DNA of 8,095 nt from Wolbachia endosymbiont of Mansonella ozzardi (GTDB lineage: Bacteria > Pseudomonadota > Alphaproteobacteria > Rickettsiales > Anaplasmataceae): NCBI RefSeq assembly GCF_020278625.1, contig NZ_JADAKK010000045.1, positions 1 through 8,095 of the forward strand, read 5' to 3'. The notes under the pieces are model-generated. The model was not told where the DNA came from. It worked only from the letters and a program-made list of their open reading frames with translations, and did not search any database. Positions 1-6,479 of this stretch are shown piece by piece. Each line of letters starts with the position of its first letter. Position 1 is the stretch's first letter. The position numbers and the translations under genes are program-made.

Positions 1-10
1 TAGTATCAAC

Positions 11-105
11 TGCTGGGATAACAAGAAAAGGCTACTTGGATGACGGGAAAAGGAGGTATTGGGATGACGGGAAAAAGAGGTGCTGAGATGACAAAAAAGC
101 TACTT
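11..105. repeat. Degenerate 22-24 bp tandem repeat
   Basis: About four imperfect copies begin near 11, 33, 57 and 81, followed by a trailing TACTTG at 101. The core is a T-rich start, then GGATGAC, an A/G-rich run and AGG. The two central copies (33-56 and 57-80) are the closest match, and both contain GGATGACGGGAAAA. A related motif (CTACCGGGAATGACAAAAAAGG, in 6430-6452) recurs beside the ispG terminator, so this looks like a dispersed intergenic repeat family. The rest of the leader up to trcR (106-308) holds no convincing gene; only a weak trcR promoter candidate and a 22-codon reverse-strand mini-ORF (100-168) are visible. Confidence 0.7.
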
Positions 106-218
106 GTAGGTAACACTATAAAGTGACATTAGATTCCGCGTCAAGCATTCTGCACCGTTCACCTGCATTTCTCCTAAAAACTCCCTACCATAAATTGGCC
201 ATGCAAGAGATCTATTTA

Positions 219-249
219 GTGACAAAATTAATGCTTTTTTAATTTTAAT
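219..249 (+). promoter_or_regulatory. Possible trcR promoter (weak)
   Basis: GTGACA at 219-224 matches five of six bases of a sigma-70 -35 box. TTTAAT at 244-249 matches five of six of a -10 box. The 19 bp spacer is longer than ideal, and the surrounding AT-rich DNA yields such matches easily. It would put transcription start near 256, about 50 bp before the trcR start codon. Confidence 0.3.
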
Positions 250-308
250 GGTTTATATTCTAGCTCTAAATAACGATAACGAATATTTTAAATGGGAGAT
301 GCTTTTTG

Positions 309-896
309 ATGTCAACAGAACTTTCTAAGGGCAATGATAAAAATAAACAATTTTTCATGCAAATTGCTGCTTGGCTAGTAGACAATACCGCTTTAACTTT
401 TAATCAAATAGCGCAATGTTGTAAGTTAGCTCTTGAAGAAGTGCAGAATATAGCTGACGAGGAAATAGATGCTGAAAGATTTAATCCTATTATTTCTGGA
501 ATAATAACTGAAAAAGAAATTGACAATTGTAAAAAAAATCCAAATCGTATCCCAAGTTTGATCGCAAAAAATGTAAAAAAAAGGAGTAAATCAATCAGCA
601 ACACTTCTGGCCTTGCTTCTCCGGCAAGGCGTAGAGATAAACCTAATGCGATTTATTATTTAATAAAGAAGTTTCCTATTTTGGACAACAATGTTATAGC
701 TAAATTGATTAGTACAACAAATTATACAGTGGAGCAGGTAAGGGATGGGTCTCACTATAATATGCAAAATATAAAACCTCAAGATCCTGTACTGCTCGGT
801 CTATGCAGTCAAGAAAATTTAGAAACAGAAATAGAAAAAGCAAAAATAAAGGAAGAGAAACAAGAAAGGTTAAGAAATATAAAGGAAAATTATTAA
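309..896 (+). CDS. trcR: TrcR-type cell cycle transcriptional regulator (DUF1013)
   Basis: This 195-residue protein matches the alphaproteobacterial DUF1013/TrcR family, which is known as a cell-cycle-linked transcriptional regulator. That role is taken from the family and not shown here. Visible hallmarks are WLVDNTALTFNQIA near residues 22-35, a first helix-turn-helix-like stretch; RRRDKPNAIYYLIKKFP near 108-124; and the conserved RDGSHYN...NIKPQDPVLLGLCSQ block near 145-168. The C-terminal 25 residues are charged and probably helical. The ATG at 309 is preferred, with GGGAG at 294-298 ten bases upstream; a TTG at 306 is in frame but less likely. Rho follows on the same strand after 204 bp with its own promoter, so cotranscription is possible but not required. 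Regulatory targets cannot be read from the sequence. Confidence 0.93.
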   Translation: MSTELSKGNDKNKQFFMQIAAWLVDNTALTFNQIAQCCKLALEEVQNIADEEIDAERFNPIISGIITEKEIDNCKKNPNRIPSLIAKNVKKRSKSISNTSGLASPARRRDKPNAIYYLIKKFPILDNNVIAKLISTTNYTVEQVRDGSHYNMQNIKPQDPVLLGLCSQENLETEIEKAKIKEEKQERLRNIKENY

Positions 897-947
897 AGTC
901 TCTAAAACTATTTATCTATTTTCACGTCTTATTAACATTGAATTAAC

Positions 948-975
948 TTGACTTGTCAGTATTTACTGGTATAAT
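948..975 (+). promoter_or_regulatory. rho promoter (sigma-70 type)
   Basis: TTGACT (948-953, five of six) and TATAAT (970-975, six of six) are separated by 16 bp. Start of transcription is predicted near 982, giving a leader of about 120 nt before rho. The spacer carries a small inverted repeat, CAGTA-TT-TACTG (957-968), which could be an operator. Rho is autoregulated in some bacteria through its leader, but I see no clear attenuator hairpin here. Confidence 0.75.
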
Positions 976-1092
976 GGCAGGTAAAGTATGTAGCTTAATA
1001 GCAATTAAGTTTAATACTTCCTAAAGATTAGCTTAGCCTAATTATTATCTTGTAGTCACATTTTAGGTTAGTAAGCATCAATTAAAATTTTT

Positions 1093-1097
1093 GGAGG
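1093..1097 (+). promoter_or_regulatory. Ribosome binding site of rho
   Basis: A perfect GGAGG lies only three bases before the ATG at 1101. This is closer than the usual 5-9 bases but is by far the best Shine-Dalgarno match nearby. It supports the chosen start. Confidence 0.6.
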
Positions 1098-1100
1098 ACT

Positions 1101-2516
1101 ATGGTAACAATCAATGAAGATGTTTTAGCAAAGGAAAAGATTGCAGCTAAATTAGAATCAGCAAAAACAAGTAAGCAAATTTCCAACGACGATATGGTAA
1201 AACAAACAATAAATGAAGGTGTAAAAGAAAACAGAAAAGTACTAGATCTGAGTGAACTAAGAAAAAAAACAGCAGAAGAATTATTGGATCTAGCTGAGGA
1301 AAGGAAAATTTCAACTAATGGTAAAGGTAATGGCAGAATGCTGAAACAGGAGATGATATTCAGCTTAATGAAGAAAATGAGCGAAGAAGGAGGCGCTACT
1401 ACAGGAAGCGGAATAGTAGAAATATTACCTGATGGTTTCGGTTTTTTACGTTCAGCAAGTGCTAATTATGCTCCGAGTACTGACGATGTGTATATTTCCA
1501 ATGGACAGATAAAAAAGTTCAATTTACGCACAGGGGACATGGTATGTGGAGAAATCGGGCCACCTAGTGATAAGGAAAGATATTTTACTTTAACTAAGGT
1601 TCAAAGTATAAACTCTACCGAAGTAAGTGAACTGAGGAAATACGTCCACTTTGACAACTTGCTTCCTCTTTACCCCGAAGAAAGGTTGATTCTTGAAAAC
1701 AACAGCTGTGTAGATAACAAAAAAGATATAAGTATGCGAGCTGCGGATATAGTTGCGCCTCTTGGAAAAGGACAAAGAGCATTAATAGTTGCTCCACCCC
1801 GAACAGGAAAAACGATATTGCTCCAGCAAATGGCTCATTCTATAGCTACAAACCATCCAGAAATAGAATTAATAGTATTGCTTATAGATGAAAGACCTGA
1901 AGAAGTGACAGATATGATGCGTTCTGTAAAGGGCGAGGTAGTGAGTTCCACATTCGATGAGCCTGCTTACCGCCATGTACAGCTTGCTGAAATAGTAATA
2001 GAAAAAGCTAAAAGAATGGTTGAGCATAAAAAGGATGTTGTAATTTTGCTTGACTCTATAACCCGTCTTGCACGCGCTTATAATGCAGTCATTCCTTCAT
2101 CTGGAAAAGTTCTAACTGGTGGTGTAGATTCAAATGCGCTGCAGAGACCAAAACGCTTTTTCGGAGCGGCTCGCAACATTGAAAATGGTGGTTCTTTGAC
2201 AATAATTGCTACTGCTCTTGTAGAAACTGGTTCAAAAATGGATGAAGTTATTTTTGAAGAATTTAAAGGTACGGGTAATGCTGAGGTTATACTTGATAGA
2301 AAACTTGCTGATAAGCGAATATTTCCAGCTATTGATATTACAAAATCTGGAACTAGAAAAGAGGAACTATTAATTGATAAGGCTATACTGAATAAAATAT
2401 GGGTGTTGCGTAGGATACTTAATCCTATGGGATCTGTTGAAGCAATGGAGTTTTTACGCGATAAGTTGCTTTTAACAAAGAGTAATGCTGACTTTTTTAA
2501 CTCTATGAACAATTAA
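1101..2516 (+). CDS. rho: Transcription termination factor Rho
   Basis: This is the hexameric RNA-binding ATPase and helicase that ends transcription at Rho-dependent sites in the cytoplasm. The protein has 471 residues, about 50 more than E. coli Rho (419); the excess is a charged N-terminal extension (residues 1-47). A Rho N-terminal helical domain follows (about 48-97), then the cold-shock-like primary RNA-binding domain (about 102-155) with DGFGFLRS at 111-118. The Walker A motif is APPRTGKT (231-238), Walker B is VVILLDS (313-319), and the Q-loop region is [14 protein letters not shown] (334-347). The [17 protein letters not shown] segment (390-406) includes the region of the arginine finger. 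All expected catalytic blocks are present and the frame is unbroken. It has its own promoter and converges on gatB across a strong hairpin. Confidence 0.98.
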   Translation: MVTINEDVLAKEKIAAKLESAKTSKQISNDDMVKQTINEGVKENRKVLDLSELRKKTAEELLDLAEERKISTNGKGNGRMLKQEMIFSLMKKMSEEGGATTGSGIVEILPDGFGFLRSASANYAPSTDDVYISNGQIKKFNLRTGDMVCGEIGPPSDKERYFTLTKVQSINSTEVSELRKYVHFDNLLPLYPEERLILENNSCVDNKKDISMRAADIVAPLGKGQRALIVAPPRTGKTILLQQMAHSIATNHPEIELIVLLIDERPEEVTDMMRSVKGEVVSSTFDEPAYRHVQLAEIVIEKAKRMVEHKKDVVILLDSITRLARAYNAVIPSSGKVLTGGVDSNALQRPKRFFGAARNIENGGSLTIIATALVETGSKMDEVIFEEFKGTGNAEVILDRKLADKRIFPAIDITKSGTRKEELLIDKAILNKIWVLRRILNPMGSVEAMEFLRDKLLLTKSNADFFNSMNN

Positions 2517-2529
2517 ATGTCAACGTCAG

Positions 2530-2549
2530 GGGGCAAAGTTTTTTGCCCC
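2530..2549. terminator. Shared rho/gatB hairpin terminator
   Basis: GGGGCAAA (2530-2537) and TTTGCCCC (2542-2549) form a perfect 8 bp stem with a four-base loop. It lies 13 bp after the rho stop and 16 bp after the gatB stop on the opposite strand. No long T tract follows in either direction, but the stem itself contains A/T runs. It probably serves both convergent genes. Confidence 0.75.
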
Positions 2550-2565
2550 TCCAGTGAGATAAAAT

Positions 2566-3996
2566 TTAGGAATTCAATTTTAGCTTCTCACTTAAAATCA
2601 AATTCACAACATCAGGGCTAGCTTTTCCTTTTGTAAGTTTCATGACTTCGCCAACAAAGAATCCGTACAATTTTGCTTTACCGCTTCTGTATTCTTGAAC
2701 TTTATCTTGGTTGTTATTAATGATTTCGTCGATAACTTCAGATATTTGACCTTTATCGGTTATTTGCTTTAGATCCTGCTCTTCTATAATTAAAGACGCT
2801 GATTTGCTAGTTTCAAACATAATATCAAAAACTTGCTTGCCAAGTTTAGCAGAGATTATCCCATCAACGATGAAATCCAAGAGCTCGGACAAGGCATTTG
2901 CTTTAACCGGAGAGTTCACAATATCAATACCTGCTTTATTCAAACGGCCAAAAAGTTCTACAGTTAACCAAGTAACGGCAAGCTTTGAATCGTGCTTTTT
3001 TACCAACTCTTCAAAATAATCAGCAATTGCTTTATCGGAAGTGATGACTTCTGCATCATATTCGTTAATACCTAGCTCTTTAATGTATCGTAGCTTCTTT
3101 TGGTCTGGCAACTCAGGCAAAGATGACTTGATAAAATCAATTTTGTCCTGGCTTATTTCAACAGGTAACAAATCAGGCTCAGGAAAATATCTGTAATCGC
3201 TTGCATCTTCTTTATTTCGCATTACCTTTGTTTTTCCCAAAGCAACATCAAACAGTAAGGTATCTTGACTTATTTCTCTCCCACTCTCCAAAATTTCAAT
3301 CTGCCTTTGTATTTCATAATCTATAGCCTGCATAATATAACGTATTGAATTTAGGTTTTTTATTTCACAACGAGTGCCAAATGTGCTGCTGCCTTTTGGG
3401 TGCACAGAAACATTTGCATCACAACGAAGTGATCCCTTTTCCATATCACCATCACATGAGCCAATGTAACGTAAAATCTGCCTCAATTTTTTCATAAATT
3501 CTGCAGCTTCTGCAGATGACCGAAGGTCCGGCTTTGAAACAATTTCCATTAAAGCAACTCCTACGCGGTTTAAATCCACATAAGTTTTGCTCTTTTCATG
3601 AATGCTCTTTCCTGAATCTTGCTCTAGATGAATTCTAGCAATTCTTATTTCTTTTTCATTATTGTTGATAAACACTCTACCGTTCCTAACTATCGGCTCA
3701 AAGAACTGAGTTATCTGATAACCTTGCGGTAAGTCAGGATAAAAATAGTTTTTCCGATCGAAGTAAGAACACTTATTAATTTCCGCAGAAAGTGCAAGGC
3801 CGGTACGTATTGCCTGCTCTATAGAGCAGTAATTTAGTATTGGCAATGTGCCAGGCATTGCCGCATCAATCAGGGAAACTTGAGTGTTATGTTCAGCACC
3901 AAACTTAGCTGATGAACTGGAAAATAGCTTTGCCTTAGAAGAAACCTGAGCGTGCACTTCAAGCCCAATTATCGCTTCCCAATTCTCCTTTGTCAT
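2566..3996 (-). CDS. gatB: Asp-tRNA(Asn)/Glu-tRNA(Gln) amidotransferase subunit B
   Basis: GatB is the kinase-like, tRNA-binding subunit of the GatCAB complex. The complex converts misacylated Glu-tRNA(Gln), and in some species Asp-tRNA(Asn), to the correct amide. The protein has 476 residues, normal for the family. The cradle domain carries GLEVHAQ (11-17), MPGTLP (47-52) and the signature [19 protein letters not shown] (79-97). The C-terminal part is the helical and YqeY-like tRNA-binding tail, ending in [21 protein letters not shown] sequence. The frame is open upstream to a GTG at 4041, but the ATG at 3996 gives the canonical N-terminus [17 protein letters not shown], so I use it; no strong ribosome site marks either start. 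Its partners gatC and gatA are not in the window. A weak minus-strand promoter may begin with TTGACT at 4046-4051, but its -10 box is poor. Confidence 0.97.
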   Translation of the reverse strand: MTKENWEAIIGLEVHAQVSSKAKLFSSSSAKFGAEHNTQVSLIDAAMPGTLPILNYCSIEQAIRTGLALSAEINKCSYFDRKNYFYPDLPQGYQITQFFEPIVRNGRVFINNNEKEIRIARIHLEQDSGKSIHEKSKTYVDLNRVGVALMEIVSKPDLRSSAEAAEFMKKLRQILRYIGSCDGDMEKGSLRCDANVSVHPKGSSTFGTRCEIKNLNSIRYIMQAIDYEIQRQIEILESGREISQDTLLFDVALGKTKVMRNKEDASDYRYFPEPDLLPVEISQDKIDFIKSSLPELPDQKKLRYIKELGINEYDAEVITSDKAIADYFEELVKKHDSKLAVTWLTVELFGRLNKAGIDIVNSPVKANALSELLDFIVDGIISAKLGKQVFDIMFETSKSASLIIEEQDLKQITDKGQISEVIDEIINNNQDKVQEYRSGKAKLYGFFVGEVMKLTKGKASPDVVNLILSEKLKLNS

Positions 3997-4135
3997 GCGT
4001 TCAATCCAAGTGATAATTTCAATATTCTGCAAAATTAGCACAAAAAGTCAAAACAAAACTCATGTTTTTATACCTTTATCTTAACTTTTTAACCTGCGAT
4101 TTAAGAGCAGTGTGCACCAAGAATGCAAAAATTAC

Positions 4136-4164
4136 TTGACAAATTCTTTCAATCCCCTTATCAT
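4136..4164 (+). promoter_or_regulatory. Orphan consensus-like promoter
   Basis: TTGACA (4136-4141, six of six) and TATCAT (4159-4164, five of six) are separated by exactly 17 bp. This is the best-spaced promoter match I found in the window. It points rightward, away from gatB and antisense to the ankyrin pseudogene, and no coding sequence follows. Transcription would start near 4171. Confidence 0.6.
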
Positions 4165-4170
4165 AACACT

Positions 4171-4286
4171 AGAGGTATCTTTAGCCTGTACAGATTAACT
4201 AACAAAAAACTCAATGTAATTGGCATCTTATGTTTAATTTTTTGTACTATGTGCACCGTATGTCTTTATGAAACTTCCGTTTTTTT
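4171..4286 (+). ncRNA. Candidate short RNA (unrecognised)
   Basis: Transcription from the promoter at 4136-4164 would run into a T7 tract at 4280-4286, preceded by a minimal AAAC-TTCC-GTTT hairpin. This would give an RNA of about 115 nt. The sequence is not one I recognise (not tmRNA, 6S, SRP or RNase P), and it has only tiny ORFs. The terminator is weak, so transcription could continue into the tandem repeat. This is inference from a promoter and a T tract only. Confidence 0.25.
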
Positions 4287-4303
4287 ACCTATATGAGCTG
4301 GAA

Positions 4304-4575
4304 CGCGCTTATAAGTCGTTTAAGACATCAAAAACGCCAATATTATAAGATAGATAGTGAATAACTAGCTACCCGGGGTTTCTTGCCTTTTTTTCTGCTT
4401 AGTGGGTTTCTTAAATGTTTATGGCTAAGGTAGTTGCATTAAAAAGCAGCTAAGTCGCGCTTATTAAGCATTTATGATAAAAAAACGCCAACATTTCGAT
4501 ACAAAAATAAATAATTAGCTGCCATGGGGCTTTTTTTATTTAGTAAATTTTTAAAATATTTATTAATAAAGTAGT
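4304..4575. repeat. Degenerate tandem duplication, period about 150 bp
   Basis: Two diverged copies begin with CGCGCTTAT at 4304 and 4456. They share, in order, AAAACGCCAA (4331 and 4482), ATAACTAGCT / ATAATTAGCT (4361 and 4511), a GC-rich core (ACCCGGGG / CCATGGGG), a T7 run and a TTAGT...GTAG tail. Offsets shrink from 152 to about 141 along the unit, so small indels have accumulated. Each copy has a terminator-like GC core followed by T's. The arrangement resembles the intergenic variable-number repeats used for Wolbachia strain typing, though I cannot identify it as a named locus. Confidence 0.65.
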
Positions 4576-4633
4576 ATCTTGAATCCCAGTGCGAGCTACT
4601 TGAAAACATCATTATTAAGGTAACATTGAAACA

Positions 4634-4656
4634 CCATTTGCTGTGAAAGCAAATGG
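4634..4656. terminator. Hairpin downstream of the ankyrin pseudogene
   Basis: CCATTTGCT (4634-4642) and AGCAAATGG (4648-4656) form a perfect 9 bp stem with a five-base loop. It lies about 100 bp beyond the stop codon of the minus-strand ankyrin pseudogene and could have been its terminator. The T tract on the minus strand is short (GTGTTTC), so termination activity is uncertain. The stem itself is clear. Confidence 0.45.
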
Positions 4657-4753
4657 GTTACATTACACTTTAAAGCCCAGGCTGTTGGCCAGTACCATTC
4701 AAAATAGAGATATCGTAGAGCTTAGTAGATATAACTATTGCAAGCGCAGGCAG

Positions 4754-6272
4754 TTAAAGTGAATAACAGACTAAAGCTGTAGTAAGTGCAGTAACAACGC
4801 CAATAGCAATTGCAATTTTTCGTTTTCTAGAAAATATTGGCGGATTTTTTGCCTCTTCCTGAAAGTAAACATCAGAATTAATAAGAAGACGTTCCCTTGC
4901 CGTTTTCTCACTAGTATCATTTATTGTCTCATCTCTTTTTTCTTTATCAGCATTACTTTCCGCTTTTTTTGTATCATGCTGTTTTATAGTACCTTTACCA
5001 GGCTCTTTTTGTGCAACATGCTGTTTTGTTATATTACCTTCCTCTTTTTTTGTTTTAGCTAGTATACTGCTAACTCTGGGTCTACCCCAAAGCTCTTACT
5101 TTATAGCACTCGAATTCTTGTCAATATGTTTAAGTACCCCCACATTAGTTCCTTTTGTGGATTATAAAGTGGTTCTTCTGGTCGAGCTTTAATTAAGAAT
5201 GTTCTGGAAATGCAATAGCAATTTCGTTGAATAAATCAAAATATTTAGGAGGATTACCATCAGCCCCAATAACAGGCCACCCTATTCCATGGGAAAACTT
5301 TTCTTAATCTCACCTTCAACAATAGTACCTTTAACGACAATTTCTATGCCTGATCTTCCAAGTATTTTAGGTATTGCTTGGCTACATACTTGAATACCTT
5401 TTATGCTAATTACGTTATTTTCTCTTATAATTTCAGTGAGGAACTTAAGGTCCTTATTTTGCTATAGTAATTCGAGTAACTTTCCATGGTATTTTCTTTG
5501 AGGATTTTTGTTCTTCTAAAGATTGTTGCATAGAATTTGCCAACTCTCTATTCATGGAAAAAGTACTAAGACTTCGGCTTTCAATGAGGCCCTTAGGAGT
5601 ATTACAACTCTTATTTTCAATATGAATATTTGCGCCATGTTTTACAAAAAGCTCTACTAGTTTTAAGCTTTGCCCTTTCAAATAAGCTGGTGAACTTTCA
5701 AACACCCTAATAGATGGTCAACAAGTTGGTGTAAGGGTGTATTTCCTCCGTTATCTCTTTTATTAATATCTCTTCTACTTTTCAGTAGAAACTTTATTGT
5801 TTCCACGTTAAAACCTACATTACAAAACATACAAGTTACATGTAATGAAAAGTTCATTCACAAAAATCCACTGTGTCTGAATTTGCTCCTTTTTCCAACA
5901 ACAGCTTTACTACTTCCTTATTTTTATTTCCTGCAGTACCAATAGCATCATGTAATGGAGTATTGCTAGGGAATATCTTGTATATTAGGGGCAGCTCCTT
6001 TATTTAATAAGTACTGAACCACTGATATACATGGCATATCTCTACATTGAATGGCAATATGTGGCAACGTTGTTTCTACAAACCTTTTTTGCAGTGTTTT
6101 GTAATTTGAACTTAAAATTTATGTTAAAACGATCACTTTTCCACTCTTCGTACACAGTAGGAAACTCTTTCTCTAATTCCTTTTTTATCTCTTCAATGAT
6201 TTTAATTAAGTTACCTTGATTAGAATTGGAATCACTAATTAACTTTGCAAATATACCTCTAGATTTCTTAAG
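4754..6272 (-). pseudogene. Ankyrin-repeat protein with C-terminal membrane anchor, heavily frameshifted
   Basis: One protein can be followed through nine frame segments. An N-terminal part (from 6272, LKKSRGIFAKLI...) breaks at the A6 run 6085-6090. Four ankyrin repeats follow: ending in YLLNKGAAPNIQD; starting SNTPLHDAI with EVVKLLLEKGAN; with VETIKFLLKSRRDIN; and starting NTPLHQLV with LVELFVKHGANIHIENK. A domain I do not recognise (about 5456-5193) comes next, then a charged linker and a final hydrophobic segment, IAIAIGVVTALTTALVCYSL, just before TAA at 4754-4756. Breaks lie near 6088, 5968, 5857, 5700, 5455, 5288, 5195 and 5135, and an in-frame TAA sits at 5096-5098. No start codon is visible at the 5' end. 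Such ankyrin proteins are suspected host-interaction factors in Wolbachia. The longest intact piece is only 83 codons (5705-5454), so a functional full-length product is very unlikely. Confidence 0.9.
4943..5026 (-). repeat. 42 bp (14-codon) tandem repeat in the ankyrin pseudogene
   Basis: Two adjacent 14-residue units encode KQHVAQKEPGKGTI (5026-4985) and KQHDTKKAESNADK (4984-4943). The DNA core ATGCTGTTTT recurs at 4976 and 5018, exactly 42 bp apart, and a more diverged partial unit may precede them. The period keeps the reading frame, as expected for a linker between the globular part and the membrane anchor. Confidence 0.6.
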
Positions 6273-6319
6273 TTAAGATGGTGAGCTATACTACTCTAAC
6301 ACTAGAATAAAATTATTTA

Positions 6320-6347
6320 ATTATACAATAAAGCTAAAGAAAGTCAT
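6320..6347 (-). promoter_or_regulatory. Promoter of the ankyrin pseudogene
   Basis: On the minus strand, ATGACT (6347-6342, four of six) and TATAAT (6325-6320, perfect) are separated by 16 bp. Transcription would begin near 6313, about 40 bp before the first readable codon of the pseudogene. The promoter appears to have outlived its gene. Confidence 0.5.
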
Positions 6348-6443
6348 ATCGCTGCTTTGTAATGAATTTTATCAGTAGCCGCTAGTTTTTTTTAGTTGCC
6401 GTGAAACAAAAAAGCCACTCCAATGTCAGCTACCGGGAATGAC

Positions 6444-6471
6444 AAAAAAGGGAGGCGCCGTCATGACGCCT
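6444..6471 (-). terminator. Intrinsic terminator of ispG
   Basis: Read on the minus strand, AGGCG (6471-6467) pairs with CGCCT (6457-6453) around a nine-base loop, followed by CCC and six T's (6449-6444). The loop and inner stem also contain the perfect palindrome CGTCATGACG (6459-6468). It lies nine bases after the ispG stop codon. The T tract belongs to a GGGAATGACAAAAAAGG motif related to the repeats at 11-105. Confidence 0.75.
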
Positions 6472-6479
6472 TTGGATGA

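Larger units (their letters stand above)
3997..4753. other. Gene-free, repeat-rich spacer
   Basis: No ORF here resembles a real gene on either strand. From left to right it holds the presumed gatB leader (3997 to about 4070), a strong plus-strand promoter with no gene after it (4136-4164), a possible short transcript ending at a T tract (4280-4286), a degenerate tandem duplication of about 150 bp (4304-4575) and a perfect hairpin (4634-4656) beyond the 3' end of the ankyrin pseudogene. Runs of T and short GC-rich palindromes alternate, as in other repeat-type intergenic DNA. Confidence 0.7.

Noticed and set aside
1..105. CRISPR array
   Set aside because: The units are contiguous and degenerate, with no unique spacers and no cas genes in the window.
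988..993. ATG-TAG start-stop mini-ORF with an AGG upstream in the rho leader
   Set aside because: Predicted transcription begins near 982, so the AGG (979-981) would be outside the transcript.
2078..2512. 144-codon minus-strand ORF inside rho
   Set aside because: It lies wholly antisense to the conserved ATPase domain of rho and resembles no known protein; it is a shadow frame.
3997..4041. 15-residue N-terminal extension of GatB from GTG at 4041
   Set aside because: The extension has no ribosome site and precedes the canonical GatB N-terminus; the ATG at 3996 gives the family's normal length.
4019..4063. 14-codon minus-strand leader ORF ([14 protein letters not shown]) upstream of gatB, with AAAGG before it
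   Set aside because: It shows no run of regulatory codons and no attenuator hairpin, and the nearest promoter candidate would start transcription downstream of its ATG. Chance is the simpler reading.
5454..5705. 83-codon minus-strand ORF as an independent ankyrin protein
   Set aside because: It starts at a GTG inside an ankyrin repeat and continues a protein readable in other frames on both sides, so it is one segment of the pseudogene.
6031..6219. 62-codon plus-strand ORF
   Set aside because: It is antisense to the readable N-terminal part of the ankyrin pseudogene and has no ribosome site or recognisable domain.
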